DNA from: Streptomyces sp. CB01881
GTDB lineage: Bacteria > Actinomycetota > Actinomycetes > Streptomycetales > Streptomycetaceae
Direction of reading: 5' to 3'
Assembly: GCF_002953255.1 (NCBI RefSeq)
Contig: NZ_CP026498.1
Location: 1,406,899-1,470,854 of the forward strand
DNA length: 63,956 nucleotides
The notes under the pieces were generated by a model. That model saw only the letters and a program-made list of their open reading frames with translations, was not told the origin of the DNA and did not search any database. The translations under genes were made by a program, and so were the position numbers. Of this stretch, positions 16,345-24,549 are shown one piece after another. Every line of letters begins with the position of its first letter. Position 1 is the stretch's first letter.

Positions 16345-17964
16345 GCGGCTCGGGTCCCTCGATCGGTTCGGCGCAGGGCGCGCCCGGGCCGGGCGCCCGT
16401 GGTTCGGCCCTGCCGGACAACGGCAGTGCCGTTGACGTAGACGTGTTCGATGCCTGCGGCGGGCTGCCGGGGTTGTTCGAAGGTGGCCGTGTCGCGGACC
16501 GTCCCGGGGTTGAAGAGCACCAGGTCGGCGTGGTGGCCGGGAGCGATCAGGCCACGCCGGTCGAGCCTGAGCCGGGCGGCGGGGCGGCCGGTCATCCGGG
16601 CGACCGCCTCCTCCAGCGTGAGCACACCCAACTCTCGGCTGTAGCGCGCCAGATACCGGGGGAAGGTGCCCCAGGCGCGGGGGTGCGGCCGGGCGCCGAC
16701 CAGCAGGCCGTCGCTGCCCACGGTGTGCGCGCGGTGGCGCATGATCGCCCGGACGTTCTCCTCGTGGCCGACGTGCTGGAGGATGGTGGTGGCCAGTTCG
16801 TCCCGGCGCAGCAGGTCGAGGAAGACCTCCGTCCCGCTCCGCCCCTGTTCGGCGGCGAGTTCGGCGACGGTCCGCCCGACGGCCCCCGCCAGCGCGGGAT
16901 CCCGGACGCCGGAGAGCTGGATGGTCGCCCAGTCGGTGACGACCCCGTGACAGCCGTCACTGCCCTTCTCCTCCACCTCGTACCGGATCCGCTCGCGCGC
17001 GTCCGGCTCACCGAGCCGGGCCAGGGTCGCCTGCGGGCCGCCCTCGGTGGCCCAGCCGGGCAGCAGGGCGGCCAGGGTGGTGGACCCGGGCAGGTACGGG
17101 TAGCTGTCCAGGGTGAGGTCGACGCCGTCGGCGAGTGCCCGGTCGACCAGGTCGAGCAGTTCGCCGGCCCGCCCCTGGTTGACGCCGAAGTTCATGGTGG
17201 CGTGGGTCAGGTGGACCGGGCAGCCGGACTGCCGGGCGATCTCCACCATTTCGGCGTAGCCCTCCAACGCCCCCGCCCCGTAGGAGCGTTGGTGCGGCGC
17301 GTGGAAGCCCCCGTACTGCGCGACCACCCGGCAGAGCTCGACCAGTTCGGCGGTTCCGGCGTACATCCCCGGCGTGTAGGTGAGGCCGCTCGACATCCCG
17401 ACCGCGCCCTGCCGCAGCCCCTCCCCCAACAGTGTGCGCATCCGGTCGAGTCGGTCGCGGCGCCCGGTTCTCCCAGCCCACGGCGAGCATCCGCAGCGAG
17501 CCGTGCGGGACCAGGTAGCAGGCGTTGACCCCGGTGCCCGTCCGGTCGAGACGGTCCAGGTACTCCCCGACCGTACGCCAGTCCCAGTCGAAGCCCTCCG
17601 GGTCCCCGTTCCAGCCGGCGATCTGGCGGCGCAGCGCGGGCAGCGTGGTGTCGTCGACCGGCGCGTACGACAGACCGTCCTGGCCGAGGACCTCGCAGGT
17701 GACGCCCTGGGTGACCTTGGCCGGGTGCTCGGGTTCGAGCAGCAGGGCGAGGTCGGAGTGGGCGTGCATGTCGATGAACCCGGGGGCCAGCACCAACCCG
17801 TCGGCGTCCACCTCCCGTACGGCGCCGAGGCCTCGGCCGATCCCGGTGATCAGCCCGCGGTCGACCCGGACGTCGGCCCGGTACCGGTCGGCGCCGGTGC
17901 CGTCGACGACGGTGGCGCCCTTGAACACGAGCGGGCCGGCATCCGCCGCAAGGCCGGCATCCAT
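16341..17964 (-). pseudogene. N-acyl-D-amino-acid deacylase (D-aminoacylase), frameshifted
   Basis: The 5' part (17964 to ~17463) and the 3' part (to 16341) lie in different frames and together give a full-length amidohydrolase of about 540 residues. The first frame has the metal site FIDMHAHSDLALL (His67, His69) and the bridging-type Cys90 in VTCEVLGQDGLSYAP. It fails after MLAVGWENR. The second frame resumes at MRTLLGEGLRQGAVGMSSGL with HLTHATMNFG, LDSYPYLPGS and VGSDGLLVGARPHP. One surplus base (or two missing) near 17463 explains it. The start overlaps the upstream stop (TGATG) and the end overlaps eda (ATGA). Both halves are otherwise intact, so a very recent mutation or a sequencing error is likely. 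Confidence 0.85.
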
Positions 17965-19301
17965 CAGAAGAACGTCCTGACCAGGCCGGTGACCTTCGGC
18001 TCGGCCGCGGAGGCGTCGTCCAGCACCGGGATCAGCATCCACTTGTCGAAGGCGGTGCAGGGGTGCGAGATGCCGAGCCGCAGCACGGCGCCGACCGGGG
18101 CGAGGTCGCCTGCGTCGCGGAGGAAGGCGTGCTGGTCGTTGAGGGCGGTGATCCGGGCCGCCGTGCCGGTCAGATCGGCGCCGCCCCGGATCAGTTGCGG
18201 CTCGGGCATGCCCTCGTCGAACGGCAGGTCGCGCTTTCCGGCGTCCAGCAGGGCGAGTTGCGGCTCCGGCCGGGAGACCACCTGGGCCCAGCCGTGCAGC
18301 GCGCCGCGGAACGGCGCGTCGCCGGCGCCGCGCACGAGCGGCGAGATCCTGCGGTAGAAGCCGTCGTCGTGGGCGATGTACGCGCCCGAGCGGAGTACCA
18401 CGAAGGCGTCTGGGAGGGCGTTCAGCTCCTCCGTCACCAGGTCGAAGTAGGCGCTGCCACCGGCGGTGACCAGCGGTGGGGCGGCGTCGGAGTAGGCGGT
18501 GGCGAGCCGTCGGTGCAGCTCGGCGAGGTCCCGCAGGTAGCCGCGGACGGTGGCCAGCCCGTCCGCGCCGGCGTCGTGGGCCAGCGCGCCCTCGTACCCG
18601 CCGATGCCGGCCAGCCGCAGGGTGGGCGCGCGCAGCACCGCGGCGGCGACCTCGACCGCCGCGTCGACGCCCCGGGCACCGGTGCGCCCGCCGGGGCCAC
18701 CGAGTTCGACCAGCACCTCGACCGGACGTTCGGCGCCGGCCACCCGCAGCGCCTCGTCCATCAGCCGGACGCTCTCGGCGGAGTCGACCCAGGAGACGAA
18801 GGCGAACGCGGGGTCGGCGGTCAGTTCGGCCGCGAGCCAGCCGAGCCCGGCCGGGTCGAGCAGGGTGTTGGCAAGCAGGATCCGCTGGACGCCGAACGCC
18901 CGCGCGACGCGGACCTGCGGCAGGTTGGCCAGCGTGATGCCGTGGCTGCCGGCGTCGAGCTGCGCCTGCCAGAGCGCCGGGGCCATCGTCGTCTTGCCGT
19001 GCGGGGCGAGTGCGACGCCGGCCTTGGCGCACCAGTCGGCCATGGTCCGGACGTTGTGGCCGAGGGCGGCGGCGTCCAGGGTCAGCAGCGGGGTGCCGAG
19101 CCCCGCGAGGGTGGGCCCGGTGGCGAGGTAGTCGCGGGCGCTGAGGCCCCAGGCGGCGGGCGGCAGCGCCTTGAACCGCCAGTCGAGCACCTCGTCGGCG
19201 AGGGCCGCCACCTTGCCGGTGTCGATCGCCGGGCCGGTGCCGGCGCTCGCGAAGGTGCCGGCGGCTGCGCCTGCGTTGGTCTGGTCCACGGTCCGGTCCA
19301 C
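17964..19301 (-). CDS. PLP enzyme of the D-serine dehydratase / D-threonine aldolase fold (amino acid deaminase)
   Basis: The protein has 445 residues from GTG 19301, chosen because GGAGG lies 6 bases upstream; the earlier in-frame ATG overlaps the operator. The alanine-racemase-like barrel carries the PLP Lys (~102) in LAPHGKTTMAP. The C-terminal metal pair of DSD1-type enzymes is present (His ~411 and Cys ~413 in GISHPCTAFD). Family members eliminate ammonia from D-serine, D-threonine or D-glucosaminate, or cleave D-threonine. It heads an operon with a D-aminoacylase and KDPG aldolase and faces a KDG kinase, which makes D-glucosaminate ammonia-lyase (product KDG) an attractive role. Substrate choice is inference. 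Confidence 0.82.
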   Translation of the reverse strand: MDRTVDQTNAGAAAGTFASAGTGPAIDTGKVAALADEVLDWRFKALPPAAWGLSARDYLATGPTLAGLGTPLLTLDAAALGHNVRTMADWCAKAGVALAPHGKTTMAPALWQAQLDAGSHGITLANLPQVRVARAFGVQRILLANTLLDPAGLGWLAAELTADPAFAFVSWVDSAESVRLMDEALRVAGAERPVEVLVELGGPGGRTGARGVDAAVEVAAAVLRAPTLRLAGIGGYEGALAHDAGADGLATVRGYLRDLAELHRRLATAYSDAAPPLVTAGGSAYFDLVTEELNALPDAFVVLRSGAYIAHDDGFYRRISPLVRGAGDAPFRGALHGWAQVVSRPEPQLALLDAGKRDLPFDEGMPEPQLIRGGADLTGTAARITALNDQHAFLRDAGDLAPVGAVLRLGISHPCTAFDKWMLIPVLDDASAAEPKVTGLVRTFF

Positions 19302-19322
19302 GATCTTCCTCCATCTGCCAGG

Positions 19323-19348
19323 TTGCAACATGTGCAATGAGGGTTGCA
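19323..19348. promoter_or_regulatory. Candidate IclR operator: TTGCA-N5-TGCAA
   Basis: A perfect inverted repeat TTGCA ACATG TGCAA (19323-19337) is followed by a further half-site TTGCA (19344-19348). It lies between the divergent PLP enzyme and KDG kinase genes, 20-50 bases from the former's start. The IclR-type regulator two genes away is the natural ligand. Confidence 0.6.
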
Positions 19349-19430
19349 CATGCTGGCATCACGGTTCTAGCATCGGCGCCGGACCAAGGTCAACGGAACG
19401 GCCGGCCGCAGCACGCGAGGAGCCCAGCAG

Positions 19431-20723
19431 ATGCCCCGACAGGACACCGCCGCGAGCTCGGGCACCCCGCAGCCCACACCTGCGACGGCGGTCTGTGTCG
19501 GCGAGTCGATGGCGGTGCTGCTGCCGGACCGACCGGGCCCGCTGGAGTCGGTGGAGAACTTCCGGCTCTCGGTCGGCGGCGCCGAGTCCAACGTGGCGGG
19601 CGCGCTGTCCGCCCTCGGCGTGCCGAGCGCGTGGATCAGCCGGGTCGGCGACGACGGCTTCGGCCGCCGCCTGCTCGCCGACGTCGCCGCCCGCGGGGTG
19701 GACGTCTCCGCGGTCGCCGTCGACCCGCACCGCCCGACCGGCCTCTACCTCAAGGAGGTCGGCGGCAGCACGGGCCGCCGGCACGACCTCGGACCCGGGC
19801 GCAGCCGGCTGCACTACCACCGCCGCGGCTCGGCCGCCGCCGCACTCTCCCCCGCCCTGCTGGCGGACCCGGCCGCCGCCCGGCTGCTGGCCGGCGCCGG
19901 GCTGCTGCACCTGTCCGGCATCACCGCCGCCCTCTCCGACGACTGCCTGGCCCTGCTGCGCGCCCTGCTCGCCGAGCGCCGCCCGGGCCGGCTGGTCAGC
20001 TTCGACCTCAACTGGCGCCCCGCCCTCTGGCGCGACCGCGATCCGGCCGTGCTGCCGCCGCTGCTGGACGCCGCCGACGTGCTGCTGCTCGGGGCCGACG
20101 AGGCGGAGGCCGCCTTCGGCACCGGCGACCCGCAGGCGCTGCGCCGCCGCTTCCCCTCCCCGGCGACCGTGGTGGTCAAGGACGCCGCCCGGGTGGTCAC
20201 CGCACTGGACCGGGACGGCACGGCCGTCAGCGAGCCGGCCCTGGCCGTCGAGGTGGTCGAGGCGACCGGCGCGGGCGACGCCTTCGCGGCCGGCTACCTG
20301 GCGGGCACCCTGCGCGGCCTGGACCGGCGCCGTCGGCTGCGGCTCGGCCACCTCAGCGCCGCCTGTGCGCTGACCGCCCACGGCGACCAGGCCGAGCTGC
20401 CCCCCGCGCCCGCGGTCGACGCCCTGCTGGCGGCCTCCGCCGAGGACTGGGCGGCGACCCGCGTGTCGGCGGACGGCATCGTGTCCCCCGCCCTGCCGGC
20501 GACCGTGATCCTGCCGGCGATCGCACCCCTGCCGGCGAGAGGCGGCCAGTCGGCGACAGACTCCCTGCCGACGACAGCAGCAGCCCTGTCAGCGACAGAC
20601 TCCCTGCCGACGACAGCAGCGGCCCTGCCGACGATCGCGGGCCCGGCGCCGGGCGCGGCCGCACACCCCCGCCCGGCCACAGACCCTCGACCGGTCCCCT
20701 CCCCGGCCCTTGGAGCACCATGA
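19431..20723 (+). CDS. kdgK: PfkB-family sugar kinase, probable 2-keto-3-deoxygluconate kinase
   Basis: The protein has 430 residues. The ribokinase fold runs from VCVGESMAVLLPDRPGPLE to ~340: an N-terminal GGAESNVAGALSALG, substrate-lid text RVGDDGFGRRL and the C-terminal PfkB signature with catalytic Asp283 in ATGAGDAFAAGYLAG. KDG kinases share the RPTGLYLKE and FDLNWRPALW motifs seen here. It would phosphorylate KDG to KDPG for the aldolase across the divergent promoter. The last ~85 residues are an Ala/Pro/Thr tail with a duplicated 13-residue block, absent from ordinary family members. Its stop overlaps the IclR start (ATGA). Confidence 0.83.
   Translation: MPRQDTAASSGTPQPTPATAVCVGESMAVLLPDRPGPLESVENFRLSVGGAESNVAGALSALGVPSAWISRVGDDGFGRRLLADVAARGVDVSAVAVDPHRPTGLYLKEVGGSTGRRHDLGPGRSRLHYHRRGSAAAALSPALLADPAAARLLAGAGLLHLSGITAALSDDCLALLRALLAERRPGRLVSFDLNWRPALWRDRDPAVLPPLLDAADVLLLGADEAEAAFGTGDPQALRRRFPSPATVVVKDAARVVTALDRDGTAVSEPALAVEVVEATGAGDAFAAGYLAGTLRGLDRRRRLRLGHLSAACALTAHGDQAELPPAPAVDALLAASAEDWAATRVSADGIVSPALPATVILPAIAPLPARGGQSATDSLPTTAAALSATDSLPTTAAALPTIAGPAPGAAAHPRPATDPRPVPSPALGAP
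20550..20627 (+). repeat. In-frame 39-bp tandem duplication in the KDG kinase tail
   Basis: Two copies (20550-20588 and 20589-20627) each encode SATDSLPTTAAAL. They differ at only a few bases. The shorter flanking text also repeats LPTT/LPA pieces, pointing to slippage growth of a nonconserved tail. Confidence 0.85.
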
Positions 20724-21463
20724 GCCAGACCGTCACCCGCGCCCTGCGCATCCTCGCCGAGCTCGGCGAGGGCGAGCGCTCCCTGGACCAGCTCGCCGAG
20801 GTGCTCGGCGTGCACAAGACCACGGTGCTGCGGCTGCTCCAGAGCCTCGAAGGGGAACGTTTCGTCTACCGGGACCCGGCCTACCGCTACCACCTGGGCG
20901 CCGGCCTCTTCGCCCTCTCCGGCCTCGCCCTGGAACAGCGCGGCATCCGCCGGATCGCCGCCCCGCACCTGGCCGAGCTGAACGCCGCCACCGGCCAGAC
21001 CGTGCACCTGGCCGCGTACGAGGGCGGCGAGGTGGTCTACATCGACAAGTACGACTCGCGCCACCCGGTGCGCATGTACTCGCGGATCGGCCTGCGCGCG
21101 GCGCTGCACAGCGCGGCGGTCTCCAAGGTGCTGCTGGCCGACCTGCCGGTGCCCGAGCGGCGCCGCGTGGTGGCCGGCATCGACTTCACCCCGCACACCG
21201 CCCGGACGCTGACCACCCCCGAGGCCCTGCTGGCCGAGCTGGAGAAGGTCGCCGCCCAGGGCTGGGCGCAGGACCACGCCGAGCACGAGGCGTTCATCAA
21301 CTGCGTGGCCGCGCCGATCCGGGACGCCGGCGGACGCGTCGTCGCGGCCGCCTCGATCTCCGTCCCGGACGTCGTCCTCCCCTACGAACAGGTACTGGAG
21401 CTGCTGCCGCAGCTGCTCGCCACCACCCGCGCCGTCTCCGCCGACTGCGGGCAGACGCCGTAG
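20720..21463 (+). CDS. IclR-family transcriptional regulator
   Basis: The protein has 247 residues starting in an ATGA overlap with the kinase gene, with TGGAG just upstream. The N-terminal winged helix (RSLDQLAEVLGVHKTTVLRL) is followed by the IclR effector domain (TGQTVHLAAYEGGEVVYIDK, RIGLRAALHSAAVSKVLLA, AAPIRDAGGRVVAAASIS). Family members often bind small sugar acids such as KDG or related alpha-keto acids. Coupling to the kinase and the TTGCA-N5-TGCAA palindrome in the divergent promoter suggest it controls both arms of the island, with KDG or KDPG a likely signal (inference). Confidence 0.87.
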   Translation: MSQTVTRALRILAELGEGERSLDQLAEVLGVHKTTVLRLLQSLEGERFVYRDPAYRYHLGAGLFALSGLALEQRGIRRIAAPHLAELNAATGQTVHLAAYEGGEVVYIDKYDSRHPVRMYSRIGLRAALHSAAVSKVLLADLPVPERRRVVAGIDFTPHTARTLTTPEALLAELEKVAAQGWAQDHAEHEAFINCVAAPIRDAGGRVVAAASISVPDVVLPYEQVLELLPQLLATTRAVSADCGQTP

Positions 21464-21576
21464 GGCGTGCCGGACACGCCCCCGATCGGCTGAAGACCGG
21501 CCGCCCCGGCACCCGTCCCCACCTGACACACCTGACATCCGCCCCGACACGGGCGACGCACGAGCGAAGGAAACCC

Positions 21577-22002
21577 ATGAGCGAGCACCCCGGCCTCCAC
21601 CAGAAGACCGAGATCCGCACCGACGGCGCCCCCGCCCCGGCCTGGATGTTCTCCCAGGGCGTCCGCAAGGGCCCGATCCTCCAGGTCTCCGGCCAGGGCC
21701 CGCAGGACCCGGCCACCGGCGAGTACCTCCACCACGGCGACGTGAAGGCGCAGACCCGGCGAACGCTGGAGAACGTCAAGGCGATCGTCGAGGCCGGCGG
21801 CGCCACCGTCGAGGACGTGGTGATGTTCCGCGTCTACCTCACCAAGCGGGCCGACTTCCCGCTGATGAACGAGGTCTACGCCGAGTTCATCGCGGAGAAC
21901 ATCAAGCCGGGCGGTGTGAAGCCCTGCCGCACCACGGTCTTCGTCGAGCTGCCGCAGGAGCCGATGCTGGTCGAGATCGACGCGCAGGCCGTGATCGGCT
22001 GA
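21577..22002 (+). CDS. RidA-family reactive imine/enamine deaminase
   Basis: The protein has 141 residues from ATG 21577 with GAAGGAAA before it. The Rid core is intact: ILQVSGQGPQDPATGEY, QTRRTLENVKAIVEAGGA, and the substrate-binding Arg (~118) in KPCRTTVFVELP. Rid proteins hydrolyse the 2-imino acids released by PLP dehydratases before they damage other PLP enzymes. Its position in an island headed by a D-serine-dehydratase-like enzyme fits that role exactly: elimination from the amino acid yields an enamine/imine that RidA converts to the keto acid and ammonia. A strong terminator follows. Confidence 0.87.
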   Translation: MSEHPGLHQKTEIRTDGAPAPAWMFSQGVRKGPILQVSGQGPQDPATGEYLHHGDVKAQTRRTLENVKAIVEAGGATVEDVVMFRVYLTKRADFPLMNEVYAEFIAENIKPGGVKPCRTTVFVELPQEPMLVEIDAQAVIG

Positions 22003-22020
22003 CCGCCCGCGCACCCGCGA

Positions 22021-22050
22021 AGGGCCCGGACGGCTGACCGTCCGGGCCCT
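22021..22050 (+). terminator. 13-bp perfect hairpin after ridA-like gene
   Basis: AGGGCCCGGACGG and its exact complement enclose a CTGA tetraloop 19 bases past the stop codon. Confidence 0.8.
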
Positions 22051-22135
22051 CCCGCATCCCACGCCGCACGGCACCGCGCCACGACGGACTCCCGCCGGAA
22101 TCCCGCCTCCACCTTGCCCTCCCTCGGCAAACTCA

Positions 22136-22154
22136 TTAGGTTAGGCTCACCTAA
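22136..22154 (+). promoter_or_regulatory. Iron box (DmdR/IdeR-type operator)
   Basis: TTAGGTTAGGCTCACCTAA matches the 19-bp actinobacterial iron box (TTAGGTTAGSCTAACCTAA) at 18 of 19 positions. It ends 16 bases before the ATG of the DUF2470 gene and would block transcription when Fe(II) is plentiful. Confidence 0.88.
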
Positions 22155-22170
22155 CTCACTGGAGGTCGCC

Positions 22171-22890
22171 ATGAGTCTCGTCCCCGCCGACGTCGAGGTC
22201 TCCGAGCCCACCGCCGCCGAACGGGTCTGCAGCCTGCTCGACGCCGCCTCCTCGGTGGTGATCCGCGCCTGCGGCGAGCACCACGACCTCGACACCCCGG
22301 TCGCGGTGCACGGGTCCCGGCTGCGCCTGAGCGCCCCGCTCGACTCGCCGCTCACCCTCGCGGCGACCGGCGAACCGGACGGCCTCGCCGTCGTCCTGGA
22401 CCTCACCGACATCGCCCCGGTCGCCGTCCGCGACCGGGTCCGCGGACGTCTCACCCTGGCCGGCCGGCTCCGCCTCGCCCACCTCGCCGACGACGGCGTC
22501 AGCGTCCACCTGCGCCTGGACGTCGCCCACGCAGTCCTCGCCACCCCGTACGGCACCAGCGCGCTCACCGGCGCCGACCTCGCCCTCGCCTCGCCCGACC
22601 CGCTCGCCCGCCTTGAGGCCGACCTGCTCACCCACCTCGCGGACGACCACCGCGATGCAATCACCATGCTGACCCGGCTGCTCGACCCCCAACTCCTCAC
22701 CGGACGGCCGAAGATCCACCCGCTCGCGCTCGACCGGTACGGCCTCGTGCTCCGCCTGGACCACCCGGACGGCCATCGCGACGTCCGCCTGGTCTTCGCC
22801 GAACCAGCCCGCGACACCGAGGAGTTCGGGCACCGCGTGCACCAGCTGCTGACCGCCGCACACAGCGGGCTGCCCGCCCACCGGTTCTGA
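22171..22890 (+). CDS. DUF2470 domain protein, iron-regulated (HugZ-like haem utilisation candidate)
   Basis: The protein has 239 residues from ATG 22171 behind GGAGG. The N-terminal ~140 residues resemble a split-barrel FMN-binding-like fold with little obvious motif. The C-terminus is a DUF2470 domain (DHRDAITMLTRLLDPQL, PLALDRYGLVLRLDH, VRLVFAEPARDTEEFGHRVHQL). This pairing resembles HugZ/HutZ haem-degrading proteins, in which DUF2470 contributes haem contacts. A near-consensus iron box sits directly upstream, so it is expected to be expressed under iron limitation. It stands alone, without an uptake system beside it. Haem degradation is an inference. Confidence 0.8.
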   Translation: MSLVPADVEVSEPTAAERVCSLLDAASSVVIRACGEHHDLDTPVAVHGSRLRLSAPLDSPLTLAATGEPDGLAVVLDLTDIAPVAVRDRVRGRLTLAGRLRLAHLADDGVSVHLRLDVAHAVLATPYGTSALTGADLALASPDPLARLEADLLTHLADDHRDAITMLTRLLDPQLLTGRPKIHPLALDRYGLVLRLDHPDGHRDVRLVFAEPARDTEEFGHRVHQLLTAAHSGLPAHRF

Positions 22891-22912
22891 CCGGACGGAC
22901 GGGCGGCGAACA

Positions 22913-23335
22913 CTGACGGTTCATCAGAACTGATTGGTCTGCAACGGTGGGCCTGCGCCGACCAGCCCGACCGCGGTCACCGACCGGACCGGCGAGGCGA
23001 TGTGGAACAGCCCGGGCCCGGCCATCGCGGCGCCCGAACCACCCACGCCGTACCAGGCGTTCAGCGGGTTGACCGCCCCGGCGGCGAAGCCGTCCGGCCC
23101 GCCGCGTCCCCGCTCCGGACGGCCGTCCGGCCCCCTTCACCCGACGCGCCCTGCCGCCCGTCGGACCGGTCGGACGATGACCGCCCGACAGCATCGGGGC
23201 CCTGCGAACACACCCGCAACGGACAGGCGGCCAGGCAACACGGGTGGGAAGTTGACGCTCCATTCGGTTAGGAACCCGCCGCTTTCGAACGGAATTGACC
23301 CGGAGCCACCCCGAACACCCCCCAAAACGGCGGTC
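22913..23335. other. Gap without a recognisable gene; possible decayed C-terminus on the minus strand
   Basis: Minus-strand frame 23100-22930 reads like a protein end (AVNPLNAWYGVGGSGAAMAG, then GLFHIASPVRSVTAVG) but has no start, ribosome site or upstream domain. It may be a gene remnant. Nothing else is convincing in the gap before the hairpin at 23336. Confidence 0.3.
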
Positions 23336-23370
23336 GGCCCGGCTCGCGAAGGAGGTTCGCGAGCCGGGCC
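23336..23370. terminator. 15-bp perfect hairpin downstream of the LysM/M23 gene
   Basis: GGCCCGGCTCGCGAA and its complement flank GGAGG. It lies 127 bases past the leftward LysM/M23 stop; on the minus strand a TTTT run follows shortly after. Confidence 0.6.
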
Positions 23371-23496
23371 GGCCTGGGCGTGTCCCGCGCCCGTTGTTCC
23401 GCCGTTGGTACGGAGATCACCCGGTCGAGCGGTCACCCGACATGACCATCCCGGAGATCATTCGCCCCGTACCCTGCGGTGGTCTCTGCCCGAAGG

Positions 23497-24537
23497 TCAG
23501 ATGGAGACGCCGTGCGCCCGCAGGTAGGCGATCGGGTCGATGTCCGAGCCGTACTCCGAGCCGGTGCGGATCTCGAAGTGCAGGTGCGGGCCGGTCACGT
23601 TGCCGGTCGCACCGGAGAGGCCGATCTGCTGGCCGACGGTGACGGTCTGACCGATCTTCACGCCGATCGAGGACAGGTGCGCGTACTGGGCGTACTTGCC
23701 GTCGGCGAGCTTGATCTCGACCTCGTTGCCGTAGGCGCCGCCGTTGCCGGCCTTCACCACGGTGCCGGCCGCGACGGCGCGCAGCGGGGTGCCGGTGGAG
23801 GCGACGAAGTCAGCGCCGGTGTGGTGGCCGGAGGCCCACATCGAGCCGGCCACACCGTAGGCGGTGCCGAGCTTCGGGTTGGCGACCGGGGAGACGTAGC
23901 CGGAGGTGCTCGCCACCGCGGCCGGGGCCGGGGCGGCGGTCTGGGCGGCGGGCTTCGCGGCGGCCGGGGCCGGCTTGACGGCCGGGGCCTGCGCGGGCTT
24001 GGCGGCCTGGACCGGCTTCGGGGCGGCGGCCGGGGCGGCCGGCTTCACGGAGTCCTGCGAGGCGGACTTCGCGGGGGCGGCCGGCTTGGCGGCCTCGGCG
24101 GCGGCCGGGGCGGCGGCGGCCTTGGCACCCAGCGCGAGCTTCTGGCCCGGGAAGATCAGGTTCGGGTTGGTGCCGACGACCGAGCGGTTGTGGTCGTACA
24201 GCGCCTGCCAGCCGCCCTCGACGTGCTTGGCGTTGGCGATCTTCGACAGGGTGTCCCCGCCGGCGACCTTGTAGCTCTCCTCGGCCGGGGCGGCGGCGGG
24301 AGCGGCGGCCGGGGCGGGGGCCTCGGCGGCCGGCTGCGCGGCGGCGGCCGGGGCGGCGTCGACGCTGGTGGCGCCGGTCCAGGTGCTAGTCTGCGCGGGC
24401 TTCGCGGCCGGCGCGGTGTGGGCCTGGGCGCTGATGGTGGTCACCAGCGGAAGGGCGAACGCGGCGCCGGTCACGGCGGTGGCGATACCGATGCGGGCGG
24501 CGCGGGGCAGGGCGATACGACGAGCCTGTACGGCCAT
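23497..24537 (-). CDS. Secreted LysM and M23 (LytM) peptidoglycan hydrolase
   Basis: The protein has 346 residues. A signal peptide (basic start, hydrophobic core to ~residue 40, AQAHTA) leads into an Ala/Pro linker, a LysM domain (~87-135, YKVAGGDTLSKIANAKH to IFPGQKLALG), a second Ala/Pro/Lys linker and an M23 endopeptidase domain. Zinc ligands are visible in HHTGADF (~239) and HLHFE (~320). It would bind peptidoglycan and cut its peptide bridges outside the cell. Its long leader carries a ydaO-type c-di-AMP riboswitch, as expected for actinobacterial wall hydrolases. Expression should therefore follow c-di-AMP and osmotic state. Confidence 0.93.
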   Translation of the reverse strand: MAVQARRIALPRAARIGIATAVTGAAFALPLVTTISAQAHTAPAAKPAQTSTWTGATSVDAAPAAAAQPAAEAPAPAAAPAAAPAEESYKVAGGDTLSKIANAKHVEGGWQALYDHNRSVVGTNPNLIFPGQKLALGAKAAAAPAAAEAAKPAAPAKSASQDSVKPAAPAAAPKPVQAAKPAQAPAVKPAPAAAKPAAQTAAPAPAAVASTSGYVSPVANPKLGTAYGVAGSMWASGHHTGADFVASTGTPLRAVAAGTVVKAGNGGAYGNEVEIKLADGKYAQYAHLSSIGVKIGQTVTVGQQIGLSGATGNVTGPHLHFEIRTGSEYGSDIDPIAYLRAHGVSI

Positions 24538-24549
24538 GGGGGTTTTCCT

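Noticed and set aside
13960..22002. Whole region as a secondary-metabolite cluster
   Set aside because: There are no synthases, carrier proteins or tailoring enzymes; the genes are central or catabolic.
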